Shown one piece after another: positions 1 to 8,515 of a stretch of 64,000 bases of DNA. Every line of letters begins with the position of its first letter. The stretch's first letter is position 1. The notes under the pieces were generated by a model. That model was not told where the DNA came from, did no database searches, and was given only the letters and a program-made list of their open reading frames with translations. The position numbers and the translations under genes are program-made. The DNA comes from Flavobacteriales bacterium (GTDB lineage Bacteria; Bacteroidota; Bacteroidia; Flavobacteriales_F; PHOS-HE28): NCBI GenBank assembly GCA_016703005.1, contig JADJCX010000034.1, forward strand, positions 149,045 to 213,044, read 5' to 3'.

Positions 1-178
1 CGGGGAAAATGCGGCACTTCTTCCCGATACGGGTGCCGTCCATGAGCACTGCGCTCGGGCCGATCCATGAACCCTCGCCCACTTCAACGTCGCCCTGCAC
101 GGTTGCAAAGGGTTCGATCGTCACATCCTTGCCGATGCGCGCATCGGGATGCACATACGCAAGCTTGCTGATGCTCAT
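1..178 (-). CDS. lpxA: Acyl-ACP--UDP-N-acetylglucosamine O-acyltransferase, N-terminal part
   Basis: Only the first 59 codons lie in the window; the gene runs off the left edge. The translation begins MSISKLAYVHPDARIGKDV and continues with hexapeptide-repeat rhythm (I-G-K, V-G-E-G, I-G-P), as at the start of LpxA, which adds the first acyl chain to UDP-GlcNAc in lipid A synthesis. Its ATG overlaps the stop of the upstream lpxC/fabZ gene by four bases (ATGA), so the two are translationally coupled in the order lpxD, lpxC/fabZ, lpxA. That order is standard for Bacteroidota, which supports the call despite the short segment. Confidence 0.88.
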   Translation of the reverse strand, partial: MSISKLAYVHPDARIGKDVTIEPFATVQGDVEVGEGSWIGPSAVLMDGTRIGKKCRIFP

Positions 179-1623
179 GCTTCAACGTTTGCTTTCCGCG
201 CAACTTCGGTCGGCGCTTTGTCGCGCGCGATCTGCGCCATCATTTCGGCTTCAACGGCTGGTTGGCCTCCCACATACGCCACACCTTTCATGTGCACGAT
301 ACCTCGGCGTATGGGTGTCAACAATTCCAAACGGAACACCAGCGTGTCGCCCGGTACCACTTTTCGCTTGAAGCGCACGCCGTCGATCTTCAGGAAGTAA
401 GTGGTGTAGTTCTCAGGGTCTTCAACCTTGCTCAACGCGAAGATGCCACCCACTTGTGCCATGGCTTCAAGCTGTAGAACGCCGGGCATCACGGGGTTGC
501 CGGGGAAGTGGCCGGTGAATTGGGGTTCGTTCATCGTTACGTTCTTCACGCCAACAATGGTGTCGCCCGTGATCTCCATGATCTTGTCGATCAGCAGGAA
601 AGGGTAACGGTGCGGCAGCATGCGACTGATCGCATTGACGTCGTAGAGCGGCTCCTTGGTAACGTCGTAGTAGAACCCGGCGGCCTTGCGCTCTTCGCGC
701 ATCATCTCTTTGATGCGTTTCGCAAAGCTTGTGTTGCCGAAATGGCCCGGACGCGCAGCGAGGATATGCCCCTTGATCGGCCGACCTACCAGTGCCAGAT
801 CACCCACGATATCGAGCAGTTTGTGGCGTGCAGGTTCATTGAAGAATTTCAGATCGGTGGTGTTCAGCACGCCGTTGCGGCGGATCTCTACTTCTTCGTA
901 TGGGCGGCCCAATGTCTTGGCCAGGTCCTTCAGCTGATCCTTGGTAGTGCCTTCACGATCCTCCAGCACAATGGCGTTGTTGAGGTCGCCGCCTTTGATG
1001 AGACCGGCTTTGGCCAGTTGCTCCAACTCGCGCAGGAAGACGAACGTGCGGCACGGTGCGATCTCGTCTTTGAATTCCTCTGCCCGGTACATGCTCGCGT
1101 GCTGGGTACCAAGGACGGGGCTGTTATAATCCACCATCACGGTGAGGCGCAACTCGCCCGCAGGTGTGGGTACGCCCAGCATTTCGGTCCCCTTCTCCTT
1201 GGTCTCGAACCAGATGGGCTCCTTCAACACATACCAATCGCGCGCGGCGTTCTGTTCTTCCAATCCAACACTTTCAATGGCCAGCACGAAGGGTAGCGCG
1301 CTGCCGTCCATGATGGGTACTTCGGGGCCGCTCAATTGCAGCAAGCAGTTGTCGACGCCCAATGCGTACAGCGCTGCGAGCACATGCTCGGTCGTGTTCA
1401 CCCGTACATCGCCTTTACCCAACGTGGTGCCGCGTTCAGTGCTCACCACCAAGTCCGCATCGGCGGCGATAATGGGCTCACCTTCAATGTCGGTGCGCTG
1501 GAATTTGTAGCCGTGGCCGATGGGTGCCGGGCGAAGTGTCAGTGTAACAGGCTCGCCGGTGTGCAGTCCAACGCCTTTCACCGTGGCGCTGCCTTTCAGC
1601 GTATGTTGCTTGTCTGGGTTCAT
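175..1623 (-). CDS. lpxC/fabZ: Bifunctional UDP-3-O-acyl-GlcNAc deacetylase / 3-hydroxyacyl-ACP dehydratase (LpxC/FabZ fusion)
   Basis: This 482-residue protein joins two enzymes. Residues 1 to about 310 are LpxC, the zinc deacetylase that commits UDP-sugar to lipid A; the zinc and catalytic signatures are TTEH (His80), RHKLLD (His267, Asp271) and the GHILAARPGH segment. Residues about 325-475 are FabZ, the fatty-acid dehydratase, with LPHRYPFLLID, catalytic His372 in GHFPGNPVMPG and Glu386 in LQLEAMAQ. The fusion is characteristic of Bacteroidota. It lies 44 bases downstream of lpxD and overlaps lpxA by four bases, so the three form one operon. All key residues are present and the length is normal. 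Confidence 0.97.
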   Translation of the reverse strand: MNPDKQHTLKGSATVKGVGLHTGEPVTLTLRPAPIGHGYKFQRTDIEGEPIIAADADLVVSTERGTTLGKGDVRVNTTEHVLAALYALGVDNCLLQLSGPEVPIMDGSALPFVLAIESVGLEEQNAARDWYVLKEPIWFETKEKGTEMLGVPTPAGELRLTVMVDYNSPVLGTQHASMYRAEEFKDEIAPCRTFVFLRELEQLAKAGLIKGGDLNNAIVLEDREGTTKDQLKDLAKTLGRPYEEVEIRRNGVLNTTDLKFFNEPARHKLLDIVGDLALVGRPIKGHILAARPGHFGNTSFAKRIKEMMREERKAAGFYYDVTKEPLYDVNAISRMLPHRYPFLLIDKIMEITGDTIVGVKNVTMNEPQFTGHFPGNPVMPGVLQLEAMAQVGGIFALSKVEDPENYTTYFLKIDGVRFKRKVVPGDTLVFRLELLTPIRRGIVHMKGVAYVGGQPAVEAEMMAQIARDKAPTEVARKANVEA

Positions 1624-1667
1624 GAGGAGCTTTGGGGGCGTGGAGGCGACTTTAACATCGCCCGTAC

Positions 1668-2687
1668 CTAGGGATCGATCTCGTCGAGCTTCTTCTTCAG
1701 GTCGGGCAAGTTGCGGAAGACAACATAACTGCGTTTGTAATCCCCGATGTTGAAGGCGGGACTTCCCTGCACGGTGGCCCCGACTTCCGTGATGCTGTGA
1801 CCCACGCCGCTCTGCGCCGCGATCTTCACTTGGTCGGCGATGGTGAGGTGCCCGACGATGCCCACCTGACCTCCGATCATGCAGTACTTGCCGATCTTGG
1901 TGCTGCCCGCGATGCCCGTTTGTGATGCGATCACGGTGTGCGCACCGATGTCCACGTTGTGGCCCACCTGGATCAAGTTGTCCAGCTTAACTCCTTTGCG
2001 GATCACGGTGCTGCCCATGGTGGCGCGGTCGATGGTGGTGTTGGCACCGATCTCCACATCATCCTCGATCACCACGTTGCCCACCTGCGGCATCTTCTCA
2101 TAAACGCCTTTCGCATCGGTAGTGAAGCCGAAGCCGTCGGCTCCGATGATGGCACCACTGTGGATGATGCACTCCGCACCGATCACACAGCGGTTGTATA
2201 CCTGAACACCGCTATGGATCCGCGTGTTCTTGCCGATGTGGACCCCGTCGCCGATGGTGCAGTGCGGGAAGATCTTAACGCCATCCTCGATCACCGCACC
2301 ATCGCCGATGTAGGTGAAGGCGCCCACGTAAGCGCCGCTGGCCACCTTGGCCTTAGGGCTCACGAAGCTCGGTTGTTCAATACCCTTCTTGTTGTATTGC
2401 AGGTCCTCGTTCATCTTCAGCAACCGGCTGAAGCATGCACGTGGATCCGTAACCCGGATCAGCGTTAGCCGCTTGGGTAATTGCTGCGAAGGCTGGAAGT
2501 CGCGCTCAACGACCGCGATGCTCGCACCGGTGGAATAGAGGAACTCCGTGTACTTGGGATTCGCCAGAAAGGTGAGCGTACCCGCTTTGCCCTCCTCGAT
2601 CTTGGCGAGGTCGCTTACCAATACCTGTGCGTCGCCATCCACCTCGCCATCGAGGAGTTCTGCTATCTGGCTGGCACTGAACTGCAT
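1668..2687 (-). CDS. lpxD: UDP-3-O-(3-hydroxyacyl)glucosamine N-acyltransferase
   Basis: This 339-residue protein is LpxD, which adds the second acyl chain in lipid A synthesis. The N-terminal ~100 residues are the uridine-binding LpxD domain. From about residue 105 to 310 there is a left-handed parallel beta-helix of hexapeptide repeats (IGDGAV, IGKNTR, IGANTT and similar). His243 in QVGHNV matches the catalytic histidine of the family. It is the first gene of the lpxD-lpxC/fabZ-lpxA operon. A TATCTTCG box and a short GC palindrome lie just upstream of the ATG (separate entries). No defects are seen. Confidence 0.96.
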   Translation of the reverse strand: MQFSASQIAELLDGEVDGDAQVLVSDLAKIEEGKAGTLTFLANPKYTEFLYSTGASIAVVERDFQPSQQLPKRLTLIRVTDPRACFSRLLKMNEDLQYNKKGIEQPSFVSPKAKVASGAYVGAFTYIGDGAVIEDGVKIFPHCTIGDGVHIGKNTRIHSGVQVYNRCVIGAECIIHSGAIIGADGFGFTTDAKGVYEKMPQVGNVVIEDDVEIGANTTIDRATMGSTVIRKGVKLDNLIQVGHNVDIGAHTVIASQTGIAGSTKIGKYCMIGGQVGIVGHLTIADQVKIAAQSGVGHSITEVGATVQGSPAFNIGDYKRSYVVFRNLPDLKKKLDEIDP

Positions 2688-2701
2688 GCTATCGCGCTAT
2701 C

Positions 2702-2713
2702 GCCCGTACGGGC
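2702..2713. promoter_or_regulatory. Perfect 12-bp GC palindrome in the lpxD leader
   Basis: GCCCGTACGGGC is a perfect palindrome ending 14 bases before the lpxD ATG. Between palindrome and ATG the minus strand reads GATAGC-GC-GATAGC, a direct repeat. It lies downstream of the likely -7 box, so it would be part of the mRNA leader. Its function is unknown; similar start-proximal palindromes occur before four other genes in this window. Confidence 0.5.
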
Positions 2714-2718
2714 GGCGG

Positions 2719-2726
2719 CGAAGATA
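2719..2726 (-). promoter_or_regulatory. Putative -7 box (TATCTTCG) of the lpxD operon
   Basis: TATCTTCG on the minus strand fits the Bacteroidota -7 pattern TAnnTTTG with C at the seventh position. It lies about 31 bases upstream of the lpxD ATG. I see no clear TTG at the usual -33 distance, so this rests on the -7 match and on recurrence of the same pattern before other genes here. Confidence 0.4.
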
Positions 2727-2755
2727 GGCCGATGGTCCAGAGCGAATAGTGCGCC

Positions 2756-3538
2756 TTACGGCACCACACCGAACAGGAACATGAGAGCCATTATCCCACA
2801 CAGGATCCCCCATTTGATCCGTTCTCTTTCCATGCTCGGCTTCCTTGGCGTAAACCAATTTGGTAGCCTTGGATGACGTGCTCGCAACTCTTGCCCCTGG
2901 TCGAACATCCTACTGGCCTGCCAAAAGTATAGCCTGACCATGATCCAATGCACCGGTATGAGAACGGCGACCAACATGAGCCGGAACAGCAAATCGGCCC
3001 AATCGATGTCGATCGGTTGCCATTCGAGCAAAATCTGCATCGTGATGGAAGGGTAGCACCCGAGGTCAGTGCACCTCGACCTCAAGGTCTTCTCCACAAC
3101 CCGTGTGCTATCGCTCATCTCCACCTTCACTTCCATCTGGTCGCCGGTGCGCTTCACGTTCACCGTTCCGCCATCCACGGTGATGGTGGTGTCGCCTTGG
3201 AAGTTCGAGGCCTTCAGACCGTCGATGATCGTATGCACTTCGGTGTCGCCGTGGTGCTCGCCGTGTCCGTGGCCGTGTCCTTCGCCATGTCCGCCTTTGC
3301 AACACGCTTTGCCTTCGCCATGGGCCTCTCCATGCCCGCCTTTGTAGCACGAACCGCCCTTCTTGCATTCTTCTTTCGTGCAGCCTTCGCCGTGCGCGCA
3401 AGTAGCATTGCCATGGCAGCTTGCTACTCTACCACACCCACCCTTGCCGCAGTGCCCGCCACAACTACGCCCTATCAAAAAGCCCCCGATGGCGAACAGG
3501 AGACCGAACACGAGGATCTTTATCCAAGGTGAATTCAT
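2756..3538 (-). CDS. Cys/His-rich membrane-anchored protein joined to a second membrane segment (possibly two genes)
   Basis: The reading frame has 260 residues. Residues 5-22 form a membrane anchor. Residues 25-98 are a striking low-complexity stretch with many Cys, His, Gly and Glu (CGGHCGKGGC, KGGHGEGHGHGHGEHHG), which looks able to bind metal. Residues 100-148 look like a small beta domain. From Met167 (position 3040) the sequence changes to a hydrophobic protein with two membrane segments. Around position 3075 an alternative frame ends naturally as GEDLEVEVH-stop, so the first gene probably ends at about 3068 and a second gene of 94 codons starts at 3040, joined here by one missing or extra base. 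I do not recognise a family. A role in metal binding at the envelope is inference from composition only. Confidence 0.55.
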   Translation of the reverse strand: MNSPWIKILVFGLLFAIGGFLIGRSCGGHCGKGGCGRVASCHGNATCAHGEGCTKEECKKGGSCYKGGHGEAHGEGKACCKGGHGEGHGHGHGEHHGDTEVHTIIDGLKASNFQGDTTITVDGGTVNVKRTGDQMEVKVEMSDSTRVVEKTLRSRCTDLGCYPSITMQILLEWQPIDIDWADLLFRLMLVAVLIPVHWIMVRLYFWQASRMFDQGQELRARHPRLPNWFTPRKPSMERERIKWGILCGIMALMFLFGVVP

Positions 3539-3620
3539 GATGTGTGGATGTTTGAGGCGAAGCTAGGTGCAGAAAGGAGAGGATGGGGATGGGGCTGCAC
3601 CGTCCCCGCTCAATGGTTGT

Positions 3621-4394
3621 TCACCTCCTCACAATGTTCGTACTGTTCGCTTGCGCGGTAGGTGTTACAACAAGGTCGTTGATACATACATGCGACGGCA
3701 GGGTGGCCGCGTAGTGCACAATGTCCGCGATGTCTTCCGCGCGCAACGGGTCGAAGCCTTTGTACACCTGCTTCGCACGGTCTTCGTCGCCGCTGAAGCG
3801 CACAACGCTGAATTCCGTTTCGGCCGCACCGGGAGCGATCTGCGTCACCTTGATGCCGTGTTCCAACAAGTCGATGCGCATGGCCTTGGTCAGTGCATCC
3901 ACCGCGAATTTGCTGGCGCAGTACACATTGCCTTTGGCGTAGACCTCTTTGCCCGCCGTGCTGCCGATATTGATGATGTGTCCGCTCTTGCGCAGGATCA
4001 TCCCCGGTATCACCGCGCGGCTCACGTTCAACAGGCCTTTCACATTGGTATCGAGCATGCGGTCCCAATCATCTGCGCTGCCTTCCTGCAACGGCGCTAA
4101 GCCTGCTGCAAGTCCGGCGTTGTTCAGCAGCACATCAATGGTGTTCCACTCTGGTGGTAGTCCAGCGATAGCGGCATCAACTGCCGCACGGTCGCGCACG
4201 TCGAAACGCAACACATGCGCCACATGGCCTCGCTCTACAGTGCCGTGTAACCCTTCGAGTTCGCGCTGCAACGCGTCGAGACGGTCGCGCCTCCTGCCTG
4301 TGATGATAACGCGCCAACCTTCGGCAGCAAAGCGGCGGGCGCTGGCTTCGCCGAAACCGCTGGTCGCGCCGGTGATGAGGATGGTCTTTGCCAT
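3621..4394 (-). CDS. Short-chain dehydrogenase/reductase (YdfG-like)
   Basis: This is a 257-residue classical SDR oxidoreductase using NAD(P). The start is set at MAKTILITG because the cofactor motif TGATSGFG must lie near the N-terminus; the upstream frame extension is not credible. NNAG, the catalytic serine in NIGSTAG and the YCASK catalytic pair are all present. YdfG-type enzymes of this length reduce 3-hydroxy acids or small aldehydes, but the substrate cannot be read from the sequence. It is transcribed away from a strong hairpin terminator at 4463-4491 and is probably transcribed alone. Stop at 3621. Confidence 0.88.
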   Translation of the reverse strand: MAKTILITGATSGFGEASARRFAAEGWRVIITGRRRDRLDALQRELEGLHGTVERGHVAHVLRFDVRDRAAVDAAIAGLPPEWNTIDVLLNNAGLAAGLAPLQEGSADDWDRMLDTNVKGLLNVSRAVIPGMILRKSGHIINIGSTAGKEVYAKGNVYCASKFAVDALTKAMRIDLLEHGIKVTQIAPGAAETEFSVVRFSGDEDRAKQVYKGFDPLRAEDIADIVHYAATLPSHVCINDLVVTPTAQANSTNIVRR

Positions 4395-4462
4395 GGAGCA
4401 GGATGAATTCAGGGCGCCAAGTTGCACAGGCGAACGCTCGCTTGCAGGTCCGCTACAAAACA

Positions 4463-4491
4463 CGAACGTCCCGACTTGGTCGGGACGTTCG
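4463..4491 (-). terminator. Strong hairpin followed by T-rich tract
   Basis: A 13-bp perfect stem (CGAACGTCCCGAC paired with GTCGGGACGTTCG) encloses a 3-base loop. On the minus strand it is followed by TGTTTTG, so it reads as a rho-independent terminator for the cargo gene ending at 4510. The core TCCCGAC/GTCGGGA also occurs in start-proximal palindromes elsewhere in this window, so it may be a copy of a short dispersed repeat. Confidence 0.7.
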
Positions 4492-4509
4492 CCAAGAAGC
4501 AACTCGGGA

Positions 4510-5154
4510 TCAGCCCTTCACCACACGGCGCACAGCGATGCCGTTGTTGGTGAACACTTGTACCACGTAGATGCCTGCGGGTAGCACTGCAACATCAATG
4601 GCCATTTGCGTGTTGCCGGCAAAGTTCAGCGCTACACGTCCGGCCATATCTACTACCTGCACACTCTGGATGGTGCTGTTACCGCTGGTAACGGTCAGGA
4701 GATCCTGCACGGGGTTAGGTAGCAGCTGCACTTGCACCAGCGCCGCTTCTTCCTCGATGCCCACTGCGCAGCCGTTGGAGGGAGCATTGGTGTAATCGAA
4801 CACCACGCTTGCGCACTGGATGATGGTGTTGCCCGTGCCTTGGTCGAGCACCAACGATGCATCCGTGGTGTAGATCGTGTTGTTGTCCCCGGCCACGCCC
4901 AAGAAGGTTTTCGCGGAAACGGTATTGTCATCGCCCGTGATGGACACAATGGCGCCGTTCTCGATGGCGATGGTGTTGCCCGTACCGCTGAAAGTTGGCG
5001 AAGCGCCGGGGCAGACCCAGAAGGCTTCGTTGTTGGCCGATACGAGAGGACCTGCCGTGGTGATGACAGTGCTCAACGATGCAATGGCGAGGTTGCACTG
5101 TGCACTAGCACCGGCAACAAGCATGGCTGAAAAGAGGGTAGCGGTTGTTCTCAT
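4510..5154 (-). CDS. Small secreted DUF3060-like protein with T9SS type A sorting signal
   Basis: A 214-residue protein starting at MRTTATLF, where a signal peptide ends near ASAQ. The middle (about residues 50-120) is a run of short beta repeats with GDDNTV, GDNNTI and GTGNTI, resembling DUF3060. The last ~80 residues have the T9SS type A pattern: LLPNPVQD, a beta sandwich with VVDMAGRV, and a final GIYVVQVFTNNGIAVRRVVKG-type segment ending in Lys-Gly. It is predicted to be exported and then anchored at the surface or released by T9SS. Its function is unknown. A terminator follows the stop. Confidence 0.8.
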   Translation of the reverse strand: MRTTATLFSAMLVAGASAQCNLAIASLSTVITTAGPLVSANNEAFWVCPGASPTFSGTGNTIAIENGAIVSITGDDNTVSAKTFLGVAGDNNTIYTTDASLVLDQGTGNTIIQCASVVFDYTNAPSNGCAVGIEEEAALVQVQLLPNPVQDLLTVTSGNSTIQSVQVVDMAGRVALNFAGNTQMAIDVAVLPAGIYVVQVFTNNGIAVRRVVKG

Positions 5155-5247
5155 GTGCGTTGGTTTGTTCCGCCAAAGTAGCACAGGTGTGGTTGCCTGC
5201 ACCGCTCGGCCCAACCAGCCGTCACTCGCTGGATCCGTTCTTCGGTT

Positions 5248-6507
5248 TCAGGCCTGCCCCAACCCCCTCGGCCAAGCCAAGTACCATTTCTCCACGGGTG
5301 TGCTCAGCGCGGCGATCCCCAAGTTGTCGCTCGCCTCGGCGATGTCGCGCACGGTGCCGTCTTTGTACAGCAGCTCAATACGATCGGTGATTGTGTCGTA
5401 GGCATTATTGACGATGCGCCCGGTGAGTAAGAAGTGCTCGGCCTGGTCAGCTGGAACGCCGAGTTGCTTGGCGACCGCTATGCGTTTGGCGGCGACCACT
5501 TCATCGGGCCATGGGTTGCTTTGCAAGGCGATCTTGAACGTGCGCCGTTGCACGATGTCGCTGCACAGCATACTCAGCGACTTGTCGCGATGCTCGGCCC
5601 ACACCTTCACCGCCCCCATGATGTCGTGATCGTCCAAACGCAGGAAGTCCTTGAGCACTTCGGGATCGCGGAAGTCGTCGCGACCGTGTGGTTTGGATAA
5701 GAAGCGCTGCAGAGCGGGTGAAGCGAAGAGCGGCTCGCCACCTGCGACCAATGTCTTTGCCCGTTTCAGCGCTTCCACCAGCATCACCTCGGCGCTTACC
5801 ACGGTCTTGTGCAGATACACCTGCCAGTACATGAGGCGCCGTGCCACAATGAACTTCTCGATGCTGTAGATCGCTTTTTCCTCCACCACCAGTCGGCTCT
5901 TGCGCGTGTCGAGGCTGGCGTCGTGCACCACCTCCAGCATCTTGATGATGCGGTCGCCGCCGATCACCCCTTCGCTTACGCCCGTGTAGAAGCTGTCGCG
6001 GTTCAGGTAATCCATGCGGTCCACGTCCAACTGACTGCTCACCAACTGGTGAAGGAAGTGCTTGGGGTGCTGGTCGCGGAAAATGGCCAGACCGGTCGTT
6101 AGCGCTCCATCGAGTTCGTTGTTCAACGCATCCATCACCAAGGCACTAACCTCCTCGTGGTCGATACCATCCACCAAGCTGCTCTCGAGCGCATGACTGA
6201 ACGGCCCGTGGCCAACATCGTGCAGCAGGATGGCGATCGCAGCGCCCTGAGCTTCATCATCAGTGATCGCGTGCCCCTTGCTGCGCAGCGTTTCAATGGC
6301 CTGCCCCATCAGGTGCATGGCGCCCAACGCATGGTGGAAACGTGTGTGCAAGGCCCCCGGATACACGAGGTGTGAGAGACCCAACTGCTTGATGTAGCGC
6401 AACCTCTGGAACCAAGGATGGTCGATGAGCCGCAACACCGTTGCATCGGGCACGGTGATGAACCCGTAGATGGGATCGTTGAGGATCTTGCGGCGCATGT
6501 GTTTCAT
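5248..6507 (-). CDS. HD-domain phosphohydrolase (dGTPase-like)
   Basis: This 419-residue protein carries the HD metal-dependent phosphohydrolase signature: TRFHH near residue 56, LLHDVGHGPFSH (His96, Asp97) and a later Asp in QLDVDRMDYLNRDS. The start DPIYGFITVP...HPWFQRLRYIKQLG is typical of the widespread HD family encoded beside lpxD in Bacteroidota. The substrate is probably a nucleotide but is not established here. The ATG at 6507 directly abuts a perfect palindrome (6508-6521); a second in-frame ATG lies at 6498. It is divergent from porX, and the gap between them holds a REP-like repeat. Confidence 0.9.
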   Translation of the reverse strand: MKHMRRKILNDPIYGFITVPDATVLRLIDHPWFQRLRYIKQLGLSHLVYPGALHTRFHHALGAMHLMGQAIETLRSKGHAITDDEAQGAAIAILLHDVGHGPFSHALESSLVDGIDHEEVSALVMDALNNELDGALTTGLAIFRDQHPKHFLHQLVSSQLDVDRMDYLNRDSFYTGVSEGVIGGDRIIKMLEVVHDASLDTRKSRLVVEEKAIYSIEKFIVARRLMYWQVYLHKTVVSAEVMLVEALKRAKTLVAGGEPLFASPALQRFLSKPHGRDDFRDPEVLKDFLRLDDHDIMGAVKVWAEHRDKSLSMLCSDIVQRRTFKIALQSNPWPDEVVAAKRIAVAKQLGVPADQAEHFLLTGRIVNNAYDTITDRIELLYKDGTVRDIAEASDNLGIAALSTPVEKWYLAWPRGLGQA

Positions 6508-6521
6508 CCCGACGCGTCGGG
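6508..6521. promoter_or_regulatory. Perfect palindrome CCCGACGCGTCGGG abutting the HD gene start
   Basis: A 14-bp perfect palindrome lies immediately before the ATG at 6507 (minus strand reading GTCGGGATGA). A possible -7 box, CATCTTCG, lies about 12 bases further upstream, so an mRNA would begin with this hairpin. The same CCCGAC-GTCGGGATGA arrangement precedes the vWA gene and the threonine aldolase gene. Confidence 0.5.
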
Positions 6522-6564
6522 GGCGGGGCGAAGATGATACCCAGCGGGCACCTATTCCATCAGT

Positions 6565-6690
6565 CTGTCATCCCGACGAGTCTTCGAGGAAGGATCTTTC
6601 AGAACTGCGCCGTGGAGGTCGATGCATGCCACTGTCATTGCTGCTGAGAGATCCTTCATCTCGCTCCGCGCTTCTTCTGGATGCCAGACC
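6565..6690. repeat. REP-like intergenic element with long imperfect inverted arms
   Basis: The gap between the HD gene and porX (6508-6793) holds two arms that can pair: a left arm from CATCCCGACGAG to AAGGATCTTTCAG, and a right arm from CTGAGAGATCCTTCATC through GGATGCC. They are separated by about 40 bases. The arms resemble the dispersed 'catcccgac...aggatct' intergenic repeats of many bacterial genomes. No ORF lies inside. Nothing else is evident in this gap. Confidence 0.5.
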
Positions 6691-6793
6691 GGGTGATCGC
6701 ACACAGGCTTCCATGCCCTCTACCTTCACCCCCTCGCAGACCAGAACCACCAATTGTGCGTTCCTGCTTCTCACGAACTCCTTTACAACCGCT

Positions 6794-8344
6794 ATGAGTG
6801 TTTCCATCCTGTGGGCCGACGACGAGATCGATCTCCTGCGCCCGCACGTACTGTTCCTGCAAGAGAAAGGCTACATCGTTGATACCGTGAACAACGGCAT
6901 CGACGCGGTGGAGAAGGTGAAAGGGAAGGAGTACGGCGCCATACTGCTCGATGAGAACATGCCCGGCCTCACCGGTCTCGAAACGCTCACCAAGATCAAA
7001 GCCTTTGCCCCGCAAACGCCCGTGGTGATGATCACCAAGAGCGAGGAGGAACACATCATGGAGGATGCGATAGGCAGCAAGATCAGCGATTACCTGATCA
7101 AGCCGGTGAACCCGAACCAGATCCTGCTCGCCCTCAAGAAGCACATCGATGGACGGCGGCTGGTGAGCGAGAAAACGAACACCGATTACCAGCGGCAGTT
7201 CGGGCAGTTGAGCATGCGCATCAGCGACCGGTTGACGGTGCAGGAATGGAAAGAACTGTACAGCGACCTGATCAGATGGGAACTTGAATTGCAAGGCAGT
7301 CAGGACCCCGGCATGGCCGAGATCCTGCGCAGCCAATGGAAGGAAGCGAACGACGTGTTCAGCCGCTACGTGGGCGATCGTTACGTGGATTGGGTGAACG
7401 GCAAGGGTCAGGACATCCCGCTGCAGAGCCACCAGCTCTTCCGCACGAAAGTCGCACCGCACCTCAAGGACGGCCAGCCGCTCTTCATGGTGCTCATCGA
7501 CAACCTGCGCTTGGATCAATGGCGCATCCTGGAGCCCATCCTCAACCAGTACTACCGCACCGAGGAGCAGGACGTGTTCTTCAGCATCCTGCCCACAGCA
7601 ACGCAATACGCACGCAACGCGCTCTTCGCCGGTGTAATGCCGAGCGAGATCGAAAAGCGTTTCCCGGGAAAGTGGATCGGCGAAGAGGAGGAGGGCAGCA
7701 AGAATGCCCACGAGGAAGAGTTCCTCGGCGATCAGTTGAAGCGCTTAGGCAAGAACATCAAGTTCAGCTACCATAAGATCACGAATCTGGCTGCTGGCCG
7801 CAAACTGGCCGACACGCTGGACAACTTGATGGGCAATGGCCTCAACGCCATCGTCTACAATTTTGTGGACATGCTGAGCCATGCGCGCACCGAGATGGAG
7901 GTGATCCGCGAACTGGCCGAGGACGAAGCCGCGTACCGCAGCATCACCAAAAGCTGGTTCGAGCATAGCCCGTTGTTCGATATCCTGAAAGGGATCGCAG
8001 AGCGCGGCGGCCGCGTGGTGATCTGCACCGACCACGGCACCGTGCGTGTTACGGAGCCCAGCAAAGTGGTGGGCGATCGCAACACCACCAGCAACCTGCG
8101 CTACAAGCACGGCAAGAACCTCACCTACGAGCCGCGCGATGTCTTGGCGATCAAGGATCCCGCCAAGGCCTTCCTGCCGCGCACCAACGTCAGCACGGTG
8201 TATGTCTTCACGAAGAAGGACTTCTACTTCGTGTACCCCAACAACTACAACCACTTCGTCAACTACTACCGCAACACCTTCCAGCACGGCGGTATCAGTA
8301 TGGAGGAGATGATGGTGCCCGTGGCGTATTTGACGCCGAGGTAG
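6794..8344 (+). CDS. porX: PorX, T9SS response regulator with PglZ domain
   Basis: This 516-residue protein is set to start at MSVSILWADDEID; the longer upstream frame is not coding. Residues 1-120 are a CheY-like receiver with acidic Asp9/Asp10, phospho-acceptor Asp53 in LLDENMPG and Lys103 in LIKPVNP. A helical linker is followed by a PglZ (alkaline-phosphatase-like) domain, with LIDNLRLDQW, CTDHGT and an HGGISMEEM terminus. In Porphyromonas gingivalis PorX acts with the kinase PorY and sigma factor SigP to control T9SS genes. Its position beside the lpx/HD block and ahead of tsaE-ald is common in Bacteroidota. With many T9SS cargo genes in the window, the role is well supported. Confidence 0.95.
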   Translation: MSVSILWADDEIDLLRPHVLFLQEKGYIVDTVNNGIDAVEKVKGKEYGAILLDENMPGLTGLETLTKIKAFAPQTPVVMITKSEEEHIMEDAIGSKISDYLIKPVNPNQILLALKKHIDGRRLVSEKTNTDYQRQFGQLSMRISDRLTVQEWKELYSDLIRWELELQGSQDPGMAEILRSQWKEANDVFSRYVGDRYVDWVNGKGQDIPLQSHQLFRTKVAPHLKDGQPLFMVLIDNLRLDQWRILEPILNQYYRTEEQDVFFSILPTATQYARNALFAGVMPSEIEKRFPGKWIGEEEEGSKNAHEEEFLGDQLKRLGKNIKFSYHKITNLAAGRKLADTLDNLMGNGLNAIVYNFVDMLSHARTEMEVIRELAEDEAAYRSITKSWFEHSPLFDILKGIAERGGRVVICTDHGTVRVTEPSKVVGDRNTTSNLRYKHGKNLTYEPRDVLAIKDPAKAFLPRTNVSTVYVFTKKDFYFVYPNNYNHFVNYYRNTFQHGGISMEEMMVPVAYLTPR

Positions 8345-8515
8345 AGCGTTTTCACGCGGAGGCGCGGAGGGCGCTGAGGAATGCGCTTGCTGTTTGCGTT
8401 TGCGCCTTGGGTTGAACCAGTATGTTGTGCTGCGCTCTTCAGGGCGATGCCTTCGGAGTGTACCGGGTGGCTGACCTTCCTTGCACCTCTCCGTGACATC
8501 TTCGCCCTCCCGTTC
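8345..8515. other. Intergenic spacer between porX and tsaE
   Basis: The stretch contains a purine-rich segment, CACGCGGAGGCGCGGAGG at about 8353-8370, resembling a common dispersed intergenic motif. A possible -7 box CATCTTCG lies around 8498-8505, just before tsaE. I see no gene. Confidence 0.3.

Noticed and set aside
508..1296. Long open frame on the plus strand opposite lpxC/fabZ
   Set aside because: It is a shadow of a well-conserved gene on the other strand; no motif and poor composition.
4463..4491. Operator for the SDR gene
   Set aside because: It lies 68 bases from the SDR start and has a T-rich tail in the right direction, so a terminator of the cargo gene is simpler.
6470..6793. 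N-terminal extension of porX
   Set aside because: It crosses a REP-like repeat; the receiver domain begins at 6794 as in known PorX.
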